A stretch of 64,000 nucleotides of DNA from Rhodoferax sp. (lineage in GTDB: Bacteria > Pseudomonadota > Gammaproteobacteria > Burkholderiales > Burkholderiaceae_C), in the NCBI RefSeq assembly GCF_023700745.1, contig NZ_JAMPYG010000016.1, forward strand, positions 18,703 through 82,702, read 5' to 3'. A program made the position numbers and the translations under genes. Shown in pieces: positions 8,533 to 16,766 of this stretch. A model generated the notes under the pieces. The model was not told the DNA's origin. It worked only from the letters and a program-made list of their open reading frames with translations, and ran no database searches. The stretch's first letter is position 1. Each line of letters starts with the position of its first letter.

Positions 8533-11500
8533 ATGAAGACAAATCACCCCAGCGATAACTCGAATATCGGGGCAGTTGAAACACTGCGTTTGCCGGTGGC
8601 CGAGAATCGCTACCGGACGCTGTTCGAACATTCACCTGATGGCATTCTGATTGCCGACCCGAACAGTTATTACATCGACGCTAACCCCAGCATGTGCCGG
8701 ATGCTGGGATATGTTCGCGACGAGCTGATCGGGTTGCACGCCTCGGACATCGTTGCGCAAGACGAGATCCAGCATATCGGGCCGGCACTGGACGATATCA
8801 AAGCCGGATTCAATTACTGCCGCGAATGGCAGTTCCGGCGCAAGAATGGTTCGACTTTTGGTGCAGAAGTGTTTGCGACCACCTTGCCCGAAGGCAATTT
8901 GCTCGCGATGGTTCGCGACATTTCCGATCGCAAACAGGCCCAATCGGTTTCAACCTGGCTTGCGGCGATCGTCGAATCCTCGCAAGACGCCATCATCGGC
9001 AAGGACCTGAACAGCACTGTCGTCAATTGGAATATCGGCGCGGAAATGATTTTTGGCTACAGCGCCGAAGAGATGGTTGGCACTTCCGTTTTGCGCCTGA
9101 TCCCTGCCGATCGACAGGATGAAGAGGCTTGGATCCTGGCGAAGATCAAGCGTGGCGAAAAGGTTGATCACTTTGAAACGCTGAGGAAAACCAAGGATGG
9201 ACGCCTGGTTGACGTCATGATCACCATATCCCCGGTTCGTGATGCCACAGGCAAAATCATCGGCGCATCGAAGATCGCGCGCGACTTCACTGTGCTGAAG
9301 GAGCATGAGCGAGAGATCGAGCGAATTTCCAGCCTCTACGCGGCATTGAGCCAGATCAATAAGGCGATCGTAACAACCAGGAGTCGCGACGTGTTATTCC
9401 GGAAAATCTGCGGTGTTCTGGTTGAACATGGCGGCTTTCGCATGGCCTGGATCGGCTGGCATGACCCGGAAACACAATTGCTGGTACCCGTGGCCGAGTG
9501 CGGTGATGAAAGTGGTTATCGGTGTAGCGTAAAAGTATATGTGGATGACCGGCCGGAAGGCCGCGGCCCGGGTGGCATGGCATTCCGTAACGAGCAGCCC
9601 TATATCAGCAACGATATGGCCAACGATCCATCCATGCTGCCATGGCGGGACGAGTTTATGCCGCGCGGTTTCCGTGCCTTGGCGGTTTTCCCGATGCGCT
9701 TGAAGGGCGTGGTATGCGGAACGATCAGTGTTTATGCGAGCGAGTCTGGTTTTTTCCGCGACAAGGAAATCGCGTTGCTGGAAGAAGCTGCCAGCAATAT
9801 TTCCTTCGCGCTCGACAATCTTGCGCGCGACGAGGAACGGCTGCATGCCGCGCGCGAAATCAAGTTCAAGAACACGATCCTGCAGACGCAGCAGGAAACC
9901 TCGCTGGATGGCATTTTGGTGATCGGCGAAAACGACCAGATCATTTCCTACAACCATCAATTCATCGACCTCTGGCGCTTATCGCCGCAGCTGGTGAGCG
10001 CCGGTAAGGACACGCCCGTGCTCAAGTCGGTTTTAGATCAGACCGAGAATCCGGAGGCGTTTCTGGCCCGGGTCAAGTATTTGTTCGAACACCGCGACGA
10101 ACGGAGCCTTGAGGAAGTCCCGCTGAAAGACGGCAGGGTCATCGAACGGTATTCCTCCCCGGCTGTCGGAGCCGACGGCAAGTACTATGGACGCATCTGG
10201 TATTTTCGCGACATCACCGAAAGAAAGCGGGCGAAGGTAGCGCTGGAAACCAGCGAACAAGAGCAGCGCGCTCTGGCTGGGTTGCTGGAGATCGAACGAT
10301 CCCGTTTGCTGGCGGCTCAGCGCATCGCCAAAGTGGGCAGCTGGGAGTCCTACCCGTCCACCGGTGCCGTCGTCTGGTCGGCAGAAACACATCGCATCTT
10401 TGAAACCGATCCCCGGCAGCTCAAGCCCACCCATCAGGCCTTTCTGGAACGGGTGCATCCGGAGGATCGCGAGGCGGTGGCGAAGGCATTCACCAATTCG
10501 CTTGGGCAGCCCGCACCTGGCAGCCCTTCACCTTGCAGCATCGAACACCGTTTGCTGACGCCGGATGGCCGGATCAAGTTTGTGGAAGAAAACTGGCAGG
10601 TATTATTTGACGACCAGGGGCAGGCGGAAAAAGCCATCGGGACCTGCCAGGACATCACCGAGCGCCAGACGGCGCAAGCCAGGATCAGCTATCTCAACCG
10701 CGTGCATGCCATGCTGAGCGGCATCAGCACGCTGATTGTGCACGTACAGGACCGTGACGAGCTGTTCCGGGGTGCTTGCCGTATTGCGGTCGAGACGGGC
10801 GGCTTCAGCATGGCCTTGCTGGTGATCCTGGATCCGGCCATGAAGCAAGTGATCTCGGTGGTGTCGGAGGGTAAAGACGCGGAACTCAAGGCCAATATTC
10901 ACGAGCTGTTGTCGCGGGGAATGGATGTCTCCAACACCATGGTCGCAACAGCCATCAGGGAAAAAAGCGCCATCGTGTCCAACGATTCGCAAAACGACCC
11001 CAGGGTTTTGTTGGGCAAAAAATACACCGATGCCGGGGTCCGCTCGTTGATGATTTTGCCGCTGATGATCGAGCAGGAGGCGGTCGGGGCGTTTGCGCTG
11101 TACTCAACCCAGATCGATTTTTTTCATGCGGATGAGATCAGGCTGTTGACAGAGCTGGCCGGGGACATCGCGTTTGCAGTCAATCACCTCGACAAACAGG
11201 AACGGCTGAATTTCCTCGCTTACCACGATGAACTCACCGGCTTGGCCAATCGCACCCTGTTTCTTGATCGTGTGTCGCAGTTCATGAGCCGTGCGAAACG
11301 CGCAGGCCATCAACTTGCCTTGCTGATGATTGACCTGGAGCGCTTCAAGAACATCAATGACAGCCTGGGCCGACAAGCCGGGGACGCATTGCTGAAGCAG
11401 GTAGCGCAATGGCTTGCGCGCCATTTCGACGGCGAGCATCTGGTGGCGCGGCTGGAGACAGACCATTTTGCGGTGGTGCTGCCCGAAATCCGTCAGGACG

Positions 11501-12504
11501 GTGAACTGTCCAAGCTGTTCGACAAGATGTCCGAAGCCTTGCTGCTCCATACTTTTCAGCTCAATGACATGCACGCCTTGCGCATCGCTGCCAAGGTGGG
11601 CATCGCGATATATCCAGACGACGGCACCGATGTTGACGTGTTGTTCAGAAACGCCGAAGCCGCGCTCAAGTTGGCCAAGAAGAGTGGCAGCCGGTACCTG
11701 TTCCATACGAAAAAAATGACCGAAGCGGTGGCCGGCAAGCTCGCGCTGGAAAACCAGCTGCGCCAGGCCATCGACAACGGGGAATTCGTGTTGCATTACC
11801 AGCCTAAAGTGAACCTTGCCAGCGGCAAGGTCAGCAGCGCCGAGGCGCTGATTCGCTGGAACGATCCCCGCACCGGCCTGGTGCCGCCGGGCCAGTTCAT
11901 CCCCATACTGGAAGAAACCGGATTGATCTACGAAGTGGGGCGCTGGGCGTTGCGCCAAGCCATCGCGGATTCCTTGCGCTGGCGCAGCGCGGGATGGCCT
12001 GCGGTGCGCATCGCGGTGAACGTGTCGCCGCTGCAACTGCGCAATCCCGGATTTATTGCCGAGATCGAGCGGAAGATCACCGTTGATCCCCATGCGGCAG
12101 AGGGATTGGAACTGGAGATCACCGAAAGTTTGGTCATGGAAGATGTCGAGCGCAATATCGCCATCCTGCAGGCGGTTCGCGCCATGGGCATTAGCATCGC
12201 CATCGACGATTTCGGCACCGGTTTCTCGTCGCTCAGCTACTTGGCCAAATTGCCGGTCACCACGCTGAAGATTGACCGTTCGTTCATCATCGAGATGACC
12301 GTCGGGCCCGAGGGGCTGGCGCTGGTGTCGACCATCATCAAGCTGGCCCATGCATTCAAGCTCAAGGTGGTGGCCGAGGGGGTTGAAACCGAGGAGCAGT
12401 CGCGCTTGTTAACTTTACTGGGTTGCGACGAAATTCAGGGCTTCCTGTTCTGCAAAGCGGTGCCGTGCGAGGAGTTTGAAGCAAGATTTCTGTCTCCGAA
12501 CTGA
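8533..12504 (+). CDS. Multi-sensor PAS/GAF protein with degenerate GGDEF and intact EAL domain
   Basis: A 1323-residue soluble signalling protein. Order by eye: PAS (about 20-135), PAS (145-265), GAF (285-435), PAS-like (455-565), PAS (600-715), GAF (735-885), GGDEF (895-1060), EAL (1075-1320). The GGDEF core keeps the ND-helix (KNINDSLG) but the signature loop reads LETDHF (974-979), so cyclase activity is unlikely. The EAL domain keeps EAL at 1104-1106, NVSP, ELEITES, the IDDFGTGFSS loop, LKIDRSFI and VAEGVET, as expected of an active c-di-GMP phosphodiesterase. There is no membrane segment. A region of 226 bases separates it from the response regulator, with no strong SD at the chosen ATG. 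Confidence 0.9.
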   Translation: MKTNHPSDNSNIGAVETLRLPVAENRYRTLFEHSPDGILIADPNSYYIDANPSMCRMLGYVRDELIGLHASDIVAQDEIQHIGPALDDIKAGFNYCREWQFRRKNGSTFGAEVFATTLPEGNLLAMVRDISDRKQAQSVSTWLAAIVESSQDAIIGKDLNSTVVNWNIGAEMIFGYSAEEMVGTSVLRLIPADRQDEEAWILAKIKRGEKVDHFETLRKTKDGRLVDVMITISPVRDATGKIIGASKIARDFTVLKEHEREIERISSLYAALSQINKAIVTTRSRDVLFRKICGVLVEHGGFRMAWIGWHDPETQLLVPVAECGDESGYRCSVKVYVDDRPEGRGPGGMAFRNEQPYISNDMANDPSMLPWRDEFMPRGFRALAVFPMRLKGVVCGTISVYASESGFFRDKEIALLEEAASNISFALDNLARDEERLHAAREIKFKNTILQTQQETSLDGILVIGENDQIISYNHQFIDLWRLSPQLVSAGKDTPVLKSVLDQTENPEAFLARVKYLFEHRDERSLEEVPLKDGRVIERYSSPAVGADGKYYGRIWYFRDITERKRAKVALETSEQEQRALAGLLEIERSRLLAAQRIAKVGSWESYPSTGAVVWSAETHRIFETDPRQLKPTHQAFLERVHPEDREAVAKAFTNSLGQPAPGSPSPCSIEHRLLTPDGRIKFVEENWQVLFDDQGQAEKAIGTCQDITERQTAQARISYLNRVHAMLSGISTLIVHVQDRDELFRGACRIAVETGGFSMALLVILDPAMKQVISVVSEGKDAELKANIHELLSRGMDVSNTMVATAIREKSAIVSNDSQNDPRVLLGKKYTDAGVRSLMILPLMIEQEAVGAFALYSTQIDFFHADEIRLLTELAGDIAFAVNHLDKQERLNFLAYHDELTGLANRTLFLDRVSQFMSRAKRAGHQLALLMIDLERFKNINDSLGRQAGDALLKQVAQWLARHFDGEHLVARLETDHFAVVLPEIRQDGELSKLFDKMSEALLLHTFQLNDMHALRIAAKVGIAIYPDDGTDVDVLFRNAEAALKLAKKSGSRYLFHTKKMTEAVAGKLALENQLRQAIDNGEFVLHYQPKVNLASGKVSSAEALIRWNDPRTGLVPPGQFIPILEETGLIYEVGRWALRQAIADSLRWRSAGWPAVRIAVNVSPLQLRNPGFIAEIERKITVDPHAAEGLELEITESLVMEDVERNIAILQAVRAMGISIAIDDFGTGFSSLSYLAKLPVTTLKIDRSFIIEMTVGPEGLALVSTIIKLAHAFKLKVVAEGVETEEQSRLLTLLGCDEIQGFLFCKAVPCEEFEARFLSPN

Positions 12505-12663
12505 AAGAAAGCCAAAGGGTCGGCTTCGTTGGTCGTGTTGTTGCGCCTAGCCGGGCTGGCGCGATGCACCTGCCGATCGCCATCGGTGCCATGGACCTTG
12601 CGCCGTGATGCGGCACAATCCATGGACACGCCGGCAGGCGCTCATCTTGGCAAGGATATCGGC

Positions 12664-13773
12664 ATGACAAAACCCATCAAACGCATTGCGGTCAATACCG
12701 GTGGCGGCGACGCGCCCGGGCTCAATGCGGTGATCCAGTCGGTGGTGATTGCCGCCGCCAACCGGGGCTGGGATTGTTACGGGATTCGTGATGGCTTTAA
12801 CGGCATCCTTTTTCCCGAACGCTACTCGGAAGGCGGCGTGGCGCGGCTCACGCGCGACCGGGTGCGCGGTATTGGTCACCTTGGCGGCACCATTCTGGGC
12901 ACCACCAACAAAGGCAATCCGCTGCATTTTCCGGTCAATATGCCTGATGGCAGCGTGCGCGAGATTGACCGTTCCAATGAAATCCTGACCTACTTTGCCA
13001 CCCACGAGATCGATGCGCTGGTGTCCATTGGCGGCGATGGCTCACTCACCATCGCCAACGCGCTCCACCAAAAAGGCCTGCGCGTGGTAGGTGTGCCCAA
13101 AACCATCGACAACGACCTCGATAAGACATTCACGACCTTTGGTTTTGATACCGCCGTGGGCTTTGCCACCGAGTGCCTGGACCGGTTGCACAGCACCGCC
13201 GAAAGCCACCAGCGCGTGATGGTGGTCGAGGTGATGGGGCGTTATGCCGGCTGGATTGCCCTGCACACCGGCATTGCCGGCAATGCGCACGCCATTCTGA
13301 TTCCTGAAATTCCTTTTGACCTCGACAAAATCGCGGCCAAACTGCGTGCCCGTGACAGCGAAGGGCGTTTGTATTCCATCGTGGTGGTGGCCGAAGGCGC
13401 CCAGCCCCAAGACGGCCATCGCGAGTTGCAGGCGCCGGCAGAAATGGGCCATGCCGAGCGTCTGGGCGGCATGGGCGAGCGCGTTGCCCATGCGCTGGCC
13501 GAGCGCACTGGCAAAGATGCCCGTGTGGTGGTGCTGGGCCATTTGTTGCGCGGCGGCAGCCCGACCTCGTTTGACCGTCTGTCGGCCTTGCGTTTTGGCG
13601 CGGCGGCGGTACGGGCGCTGGACGAAGGCCAGAGCGGCATCATGGTGGCGCTAGGTTTTCACGGTGTCGATTACGTGGCGCTCGAAGAGGTGGCCGGTCG
13701 CATGAAGGACGTGCCGCTGGACTGCGACACCTTGCAAACCGGACGTGACTTGGGGATCTGCTTTGGTGATTGA
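12664..13773 (+). CDS. pfkA: 6-phosphofructokinase, mixed ATP/PPi signature
   Basis: A 369-residue PfkA-superfamily enzyme that phosphorylates fructose 6-phosphate. The ATG at 12664 is preceded by AAGGA at suitable spacing; an upstream in-frame ATG at 12622 would add a non-conserved leader. Motifs: NTGGGDAPGLNAVI near the N-terminus, GGDG at 123-126, PKTIDND at 145-151 (Asp149 the likely base), VEVMGRYAGWIALH, and LLRGGSPTSFDR. Gly in GGDG is typical of ATP enzymes, while Lys in PKTIDND is typical of PPi enzymes. This Gly/Lys pair defines a distinct group whose characterised actinobacterial members use ATP. Its stop codon lies inside the next gene. Confidence 0.92.
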   Translation: MTKPIKRIAVNTGGGDAPGLNAVIQSVVIAAANRGWDCYGIRDGFNGILFPERYSEGGVARLTRDRVRGIGHLGGTILGTTNKGNPLHFPVNMPDGSVREIDRSNEILTYFATHEIDALVSIGGDGSLTIANALHQKGLRVVGVPKTIDNDLDKTFTTFGFDTAVGFATECLDRLHSTAESHQRVMVVEVMGRYAGWIALHTGIAGNAHAILIPEIPFDLDKIAAKLRARDSEGRLYSIVVVAEGAQPQDGHRELQAPAEMGHAERLGGMGERVAHALAERTGKDARVVVLGHLLRGGSPTSFDRLSALRFGAAAVRALDEGQSGIMVALGFHGVDYVALEEVAGRMKDVPLDCDTLQTGRDLGICFGD

Positions 13774-14176
13774 GGCTGCTTTGACCGAGGGCAGGAATGC
13801 CGCGCCGCGCTTGCTGGTGGTTTGCCTGTGCGCTGAATGGTGCGGTGTCTGCCGCGACTACCGTAGCAGCTTTGCGCAGGTGCAAGCGGCCATTCAGGCG
13901 GATTTTGCGCAGGCCCAGTTTATCTGGCTGGATGTGGAGGACGAGGCTGACCTGTTGCATCCACTCGATGTGGATGACTTTCCCACGCTGTTGATTGCCG
14001 TCGATAACGCGCCGCGCTTTTTTGGCCCGCTCACGCCGCAGCCGCAAACCTTGGAGCGTCTGGTGCGCAGCGCAGCAGCAGATGCTGCGGCCGTGGCACT
14101 GGCCGATCCGGAATTGCGCGCGGCGGTGGCGCGGATTCAGGCCAGCCAGCCGGTTGCGCCCTCTCACCTTACATGA
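13766..14176 (+). CDS. Thioredoxin-like protein
   Basis: A protein of about 136 residues with a thioredoxin fold: LLVVCLCAEWCGVCRDYR contains the redox pair WCGVC, followed by FIWLDVEDEADLL and the cis-proline segment DDFPTLLI. There is no signal peptide, so it is cytoplasmic. The GTG at 13766 has GGGGA nine bases upstream and overlaps the last codons of pfkA; an earlier GTG at 13745 lacks a visible SD. The overlap suggests coupled expression with the phosphofructokinase. A role in thiol reduction is likely, but the substrate is unknown. Confidence 0.8.
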   Translation: MIEAALTEGRNAAPRLLVVCLCAEWCGVCRDYRSSFAQVQAAIQADFAQAQFIWLDVEDEADLLHPLDVDDFPTLLIAVDNAPRFFGPLTPQPQTLERLVRSAAADAAAVALADPELRAAVARIQASQPVAPSHLT

Positions 14177-14189
14177 TCCGGACCCACGC

Positions 14190-15110
14190 TTGAACACACA
14201 TCCTTTTTTCTCCAGCCGCAAGGTGGTTTTCCTGCTGGCCTGCCTGTGCTGCCTGCTTTGGGGCAGTGCCTACCCGGCCATCAAGAATGGCTATGCGCTG
14301 TTTGCCATTGGCGCAGACGACGTGCCGTCCAAAATGGTTTTTGCCGGCTACCGGTTTGTGATCGCCGGTTTATTGCTGTTGCTCATGGCGAGGTTGACGC
14401 ATCGGCCGATCTTCAATCTGGACGGCAAAAAACTGCGCCAGATCACCACGCTGGGGCTGACGCAAACCTCGCTCCAGTACATCTTTTTCTATGTCGGTCT
14501 GGCCTATACCACCGGGGTCAAGGGCTCGATCATGAACGCGACGGGTACGTTTTTCAGCGTCCTGCTGGCCCATTTCATCTACCACAATGACCGCTTGAGT
14601 CTGAACAAGGCAGTCGGCTGCCTGGTCGGCTTTGTGGGCGTGATGGTGGTCAACTTCAACAAGGATCTGCTGGATTTTGATTTCAGCCTGCTGGGGGACG
14701 GTTTTGTGGTGATTGCGGCCTTCATTCTCTCGGCGGCGTCGATTTACGGCAAGAAAGTCTCGCAATCGATGGATTCGGTGGTGTTGACCGGTTACCAGCT
14801 GACCATCGGTGGCCTGGCACTGACGCTGGGCGGGTACCTGACCGGCGGCACGCTGAGCGGTTTCACGCCGGCAGCTACCGCCTTGCTGGTTTACCTGGCC
14901 GTGCTGTCTTCCGTGGCCTTTACCTTATGGACTATCCTGCTCAAATACAACCGCGTCGGGATGGTGACCATCTTCAATTTCCTGATCCCGATTTTTGGCG
15001 CCGTTCTTTCCGCCATCTTTCTGGGCGAGAGCATCCTTGAATGGAAGAACGTGTTCGCCCTCGGGCTCGTGTGCTCGGGCATCTGGCTGGTGAACAGGGA
15101 AAGCCGATAA
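14190..15110 (+). CDS. EamA-type drug/metabolite (DMT) transporter
   Basis: An inner-membrane protein of about 306 residues with roughly ten hydrophobic segments in two EamA repeats. The first opens with LLACLCCLLWGSAYPAIKNGY; the second ends with IFNFLIPIFGAVLSAIFLGESILEWKN, a typical DMT signature. The start is uncertain: there is no ATG near the conserved N-terminus, so a TTG at 14190 (giving NTHPFFSSRKVVF) is chosen; a GTG about 11 codons later is the alternative. The frame remains open far upstream across the thioredoxin-like gene, but that part is not protein-like. Exporters of this family handle amino acids or metabolites; the substrate is unknown. Confidence 0.85.
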   Translation: MNTHPFFSSRKVVFLLACLCCLLWGSAYPAIKNGYALFAIGADDVPSKMVFAGYRFVIAGLLLLLMARLTHRPIFNLDGKKLRQITTLGLTQTSLQYIFFYVGLAYTTGVKGSIMNATGTFFSVLLAHFIYHNDRLSLNKAVGCLVGFVGVMVVNFNKDLLDFDFSLLGDGFVVIAAFILSAASIYGKKVSQSMDSVVLTGYQLTIGGLALTLGGYLTGGTLSGFTPAATALLVYLAVLSSVAFTLWTILLKYNRVGMVTIFNFLIPIFGAVLSAIFLGESILEWKNVFALGLVCSGIWLVNRESR

Positions 15111-15143
15111 GCTGCCAAGCTCACGACGATCAGGCCCGCACCC

Positions 15144-15713
15144 TTATTTTTGCAGCAGCAGGCGCGCCAGGTCGACGCCAAAAACGAGCGCCACACCTTG
15201 TGCCTTGGCAAAGCGGCGGGCGGTGTCGCTGACGGGACCCAGGCTGAGGTAACTGCACTGTTGCGCTTCCTGTGCTTCTTTGGCTGCAACCAGATCGCGC
15301 AGCGCCTCGATGCCATGGGTGGCAGCTTTCCAGCGCTTGCAACTCACCAGCGTGGCGCGGCCACCCTTGACCAGCTGGAAGTCGGCCGCCGGGTTGTTGA
15401 GCCGGGTGACGGCGTAGCCCTGTTTGAGAAAAGCCTGCTCGATCAGGGCAGAAAAATCCCGCCACGACATGGCACCTGCCCGCGTCAGCGCCTCGGTCAC
15501 GCGGGCCGGGCTGGGGGTATGCCATTGTTTGCGCGCTGCCAGGATGCCGATCACCAGAAACGGCAGGCCGCCCATCACGCCAAAGGCGACATAGGGTTTG
15601 GGCAGCAGGGCGAAGGACAACAGCGTGATCACCACCACAATGGCCATGCTGATCCACCACGGTGAGCGCAGCAAAATCGCAAACAGCGAGTTTTCGGACA
15701 TTTTCAGTTTCAT
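15144..15713 (-). CDS. Membrane-anchored Mrr-like restriction-endonuclease-fold protein
   Basis: A 189-residue protein with two N-terminal hydrophobic segments (about residues 18-36 and 44-60) followed by a PD-(D/E)xK nuclease-like domain. The helix MSWRDFSALIEQAFLKQGYAVTRL leads to ADFQLVKGGRATLVSCKRWK, the Mrr-type catalytic strand with Asp and a C-K pair. Most Mrr_cat domains have Q-C-K here; this one has S-C-K. It is convergent with the DMT transporter and followed on the same strand by nothing obvious. Such TM-nuclease fusions are widespread in betaproteobacteria but poorly studied. An alternative start four codons in (MSENSL) is possible. Confidence 0.72.
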   Translation of the reverse strand: MKLKMSENSLFAILLRSPWWISMAIVVVITLLSFALLPKPYVAFGVMGGLPFLVIGILAARKQWHTPSPARVTEALTRAGAMSWRDFSALIEQAFLKQGYAVTRLNNPAADFQLVKGGRATLVSCKRWKAATHGIEALRDLVAAKEAQEAQQCSYLSLGPVSDTARRFAKAQGVALVFGVDLARLLLQK

Positions 15714-15728
15714 GGGAATGGCTAATTC

Positions 15729-16637
15729 TTAAACCTTGGGGGCACTTTGGCTGTAATGTGCACAAAGTGTATCGATCAGGGACTGGGCGTAAGGCGGCAA
15801 TTTGTTCTGGTCGCGCACCAGGATGTAACGCTCGCGGACGCACCAGGCATCGGTCAACTCGATCAACGCCAGACCCATGGCCTTCTGGTTGCGGCGTGCG
15901 GCGCTTTCTGGCACGATGCCCACGCCCACCCCGGCGCCGATCATGCGGCACATGGCGTCGAAACTGGAGAGCTGGATGCGCAGTTTTAAAGGTTTGCCGA
16001 GCTTGTCCGTCACCTGCGCCAGGAAAGTTTGCAGGGTGCTTTGCTGATTCATGCCGATGGCATCCTCGTCCAGCGTGTCGGCAAAGGCGATCGACTTGCG
16101 CCCGGCAAATGGGTGGCTGCGCGGCGTGACCAGCACCAGCCGGTCGGTGCTGAAGTGGATTGCCTGCAGATTGAGCATGTCGACCGCGCCGGCCACGATG
16201 CCAATGTCGGCGCGTCCATCAAGTACGCCGCGGGCGATTTCAGCGTTTGGTTTTTCCTGAAGGTCGACGTTGACGCGCGGGTTGTTTGACAGGAAGCCGG
16301 GCAGGATTTCAGGCAGAAAATCTGTCACAGCCGTGGTATTGGCGTACACCCGCACGTGGCCGCGCAGGCCGCCACTGTATTCCTGCAGGTCGATGCGCAA
16401 CTGGTCGACTTGCCGCAGCACGCCGCGTGCATGGTGCAGAAACGCTTCACCGGGCGGCGTCAGGCGCACGCCGCGCGCCTCCCGGTAGAGCAGCGTTTGC
16501 CCGGACTGGGCTTCGAGTGATTTGATGCGCGTGCTGGCCGCTGCCAGCGACAAATGCTGGCGCTCGGCAGCACGTGTCAAACTGCCTTCGTCGGCGGCAC
16601 AGACAAATAGTTTCAGGTCTTTCAGATCAAAGTGCAT
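15729..16637 (-). CDS. LysR-family transcriptional regulator
   Basis: A 302-residue LTTR. The N-terminal winged helix-turn-helix reads LFVCAADEGSLTRAAERQHLSLAAASTRIKSLEAQSG, followed by the periplasmic-binding-like effector domain (about 90-295). It is divergent from the Liv-type ABC operon with 129 bases between the starts. A perfect 17-bp palindrome with T-N11-A spacing in that gap is the likely binding site. It probably senses the substrate, or a derivative, of the pathway encoded to its right. The effector is unknown. Confidence 0.92.
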   Translation of the reverse strand: MHFDLKDLKLFVCAADEGSLTRAAERQHLSLAAASTRIKSLEAQSGQTLLYREARGVRLTPPGEAFLHHARGVLRQVDQLRIDLQEYSGGLRGHVRVYANTTAVTDFLPEILPGFLSNNPRVNVDLQEKPNAEIARGVLDGRADIGIVAGAVDMLNLQAIHFSTDRLVLVTPRSHPFAGRKSIAFADTLDEDAIGMNQQSTLQTFLAQVTDKLGKPLKLRIQLSSFDAMCRMIGAGVGVGIVPESAARRNQKAMGLALIELTDAWCVRERYILVRDQNKLPPYAQSLIDTLCAHYSQSAPKV

Positions 16638-16669
16638 GTCAAATCGAATACTAGCGTAAACCCTGTAAT

Positions 16670-16686
16670 CTTCGGAATTTCCGAAG
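16670..16686. promoter_or_regulatory. 17-bp palindrome, probable LysR operator
   Basis: CTTCGGAATTTCCGAAG is a perfect palindrome in the divergent LysR/ABC-operon promoter region. It contains T-N11-A (T16672 to A16684), the consensus spacing for LysR-type recognition sites. It lies 33 bases upstream of the LysR start and 81 bases upstream of the binding-protein start. Confidence 0.65.
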
Positions 16687-16766
16687 TGCTGGTTTAAAAA
16701 TGAGTGATTGTGCCCGCAAGCCCGAAAAGCGACGATTGCCTCCTACTTAAACCAACAGGAGACAGC

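Noticed and set aside
11104..12351. 415-codon open frame antisense to the GGDEF/EAL gene
   Set aside because: It lies fully inside a gene with clear domains, has no recognisable motif, and is an expected shadow in GC-rich DNA. The same holds for antisense or out-of-frame runs at 6565-7587, 19012-19956, 21555-22931, 45201-46406, 50704-51969 and 52991-54094.
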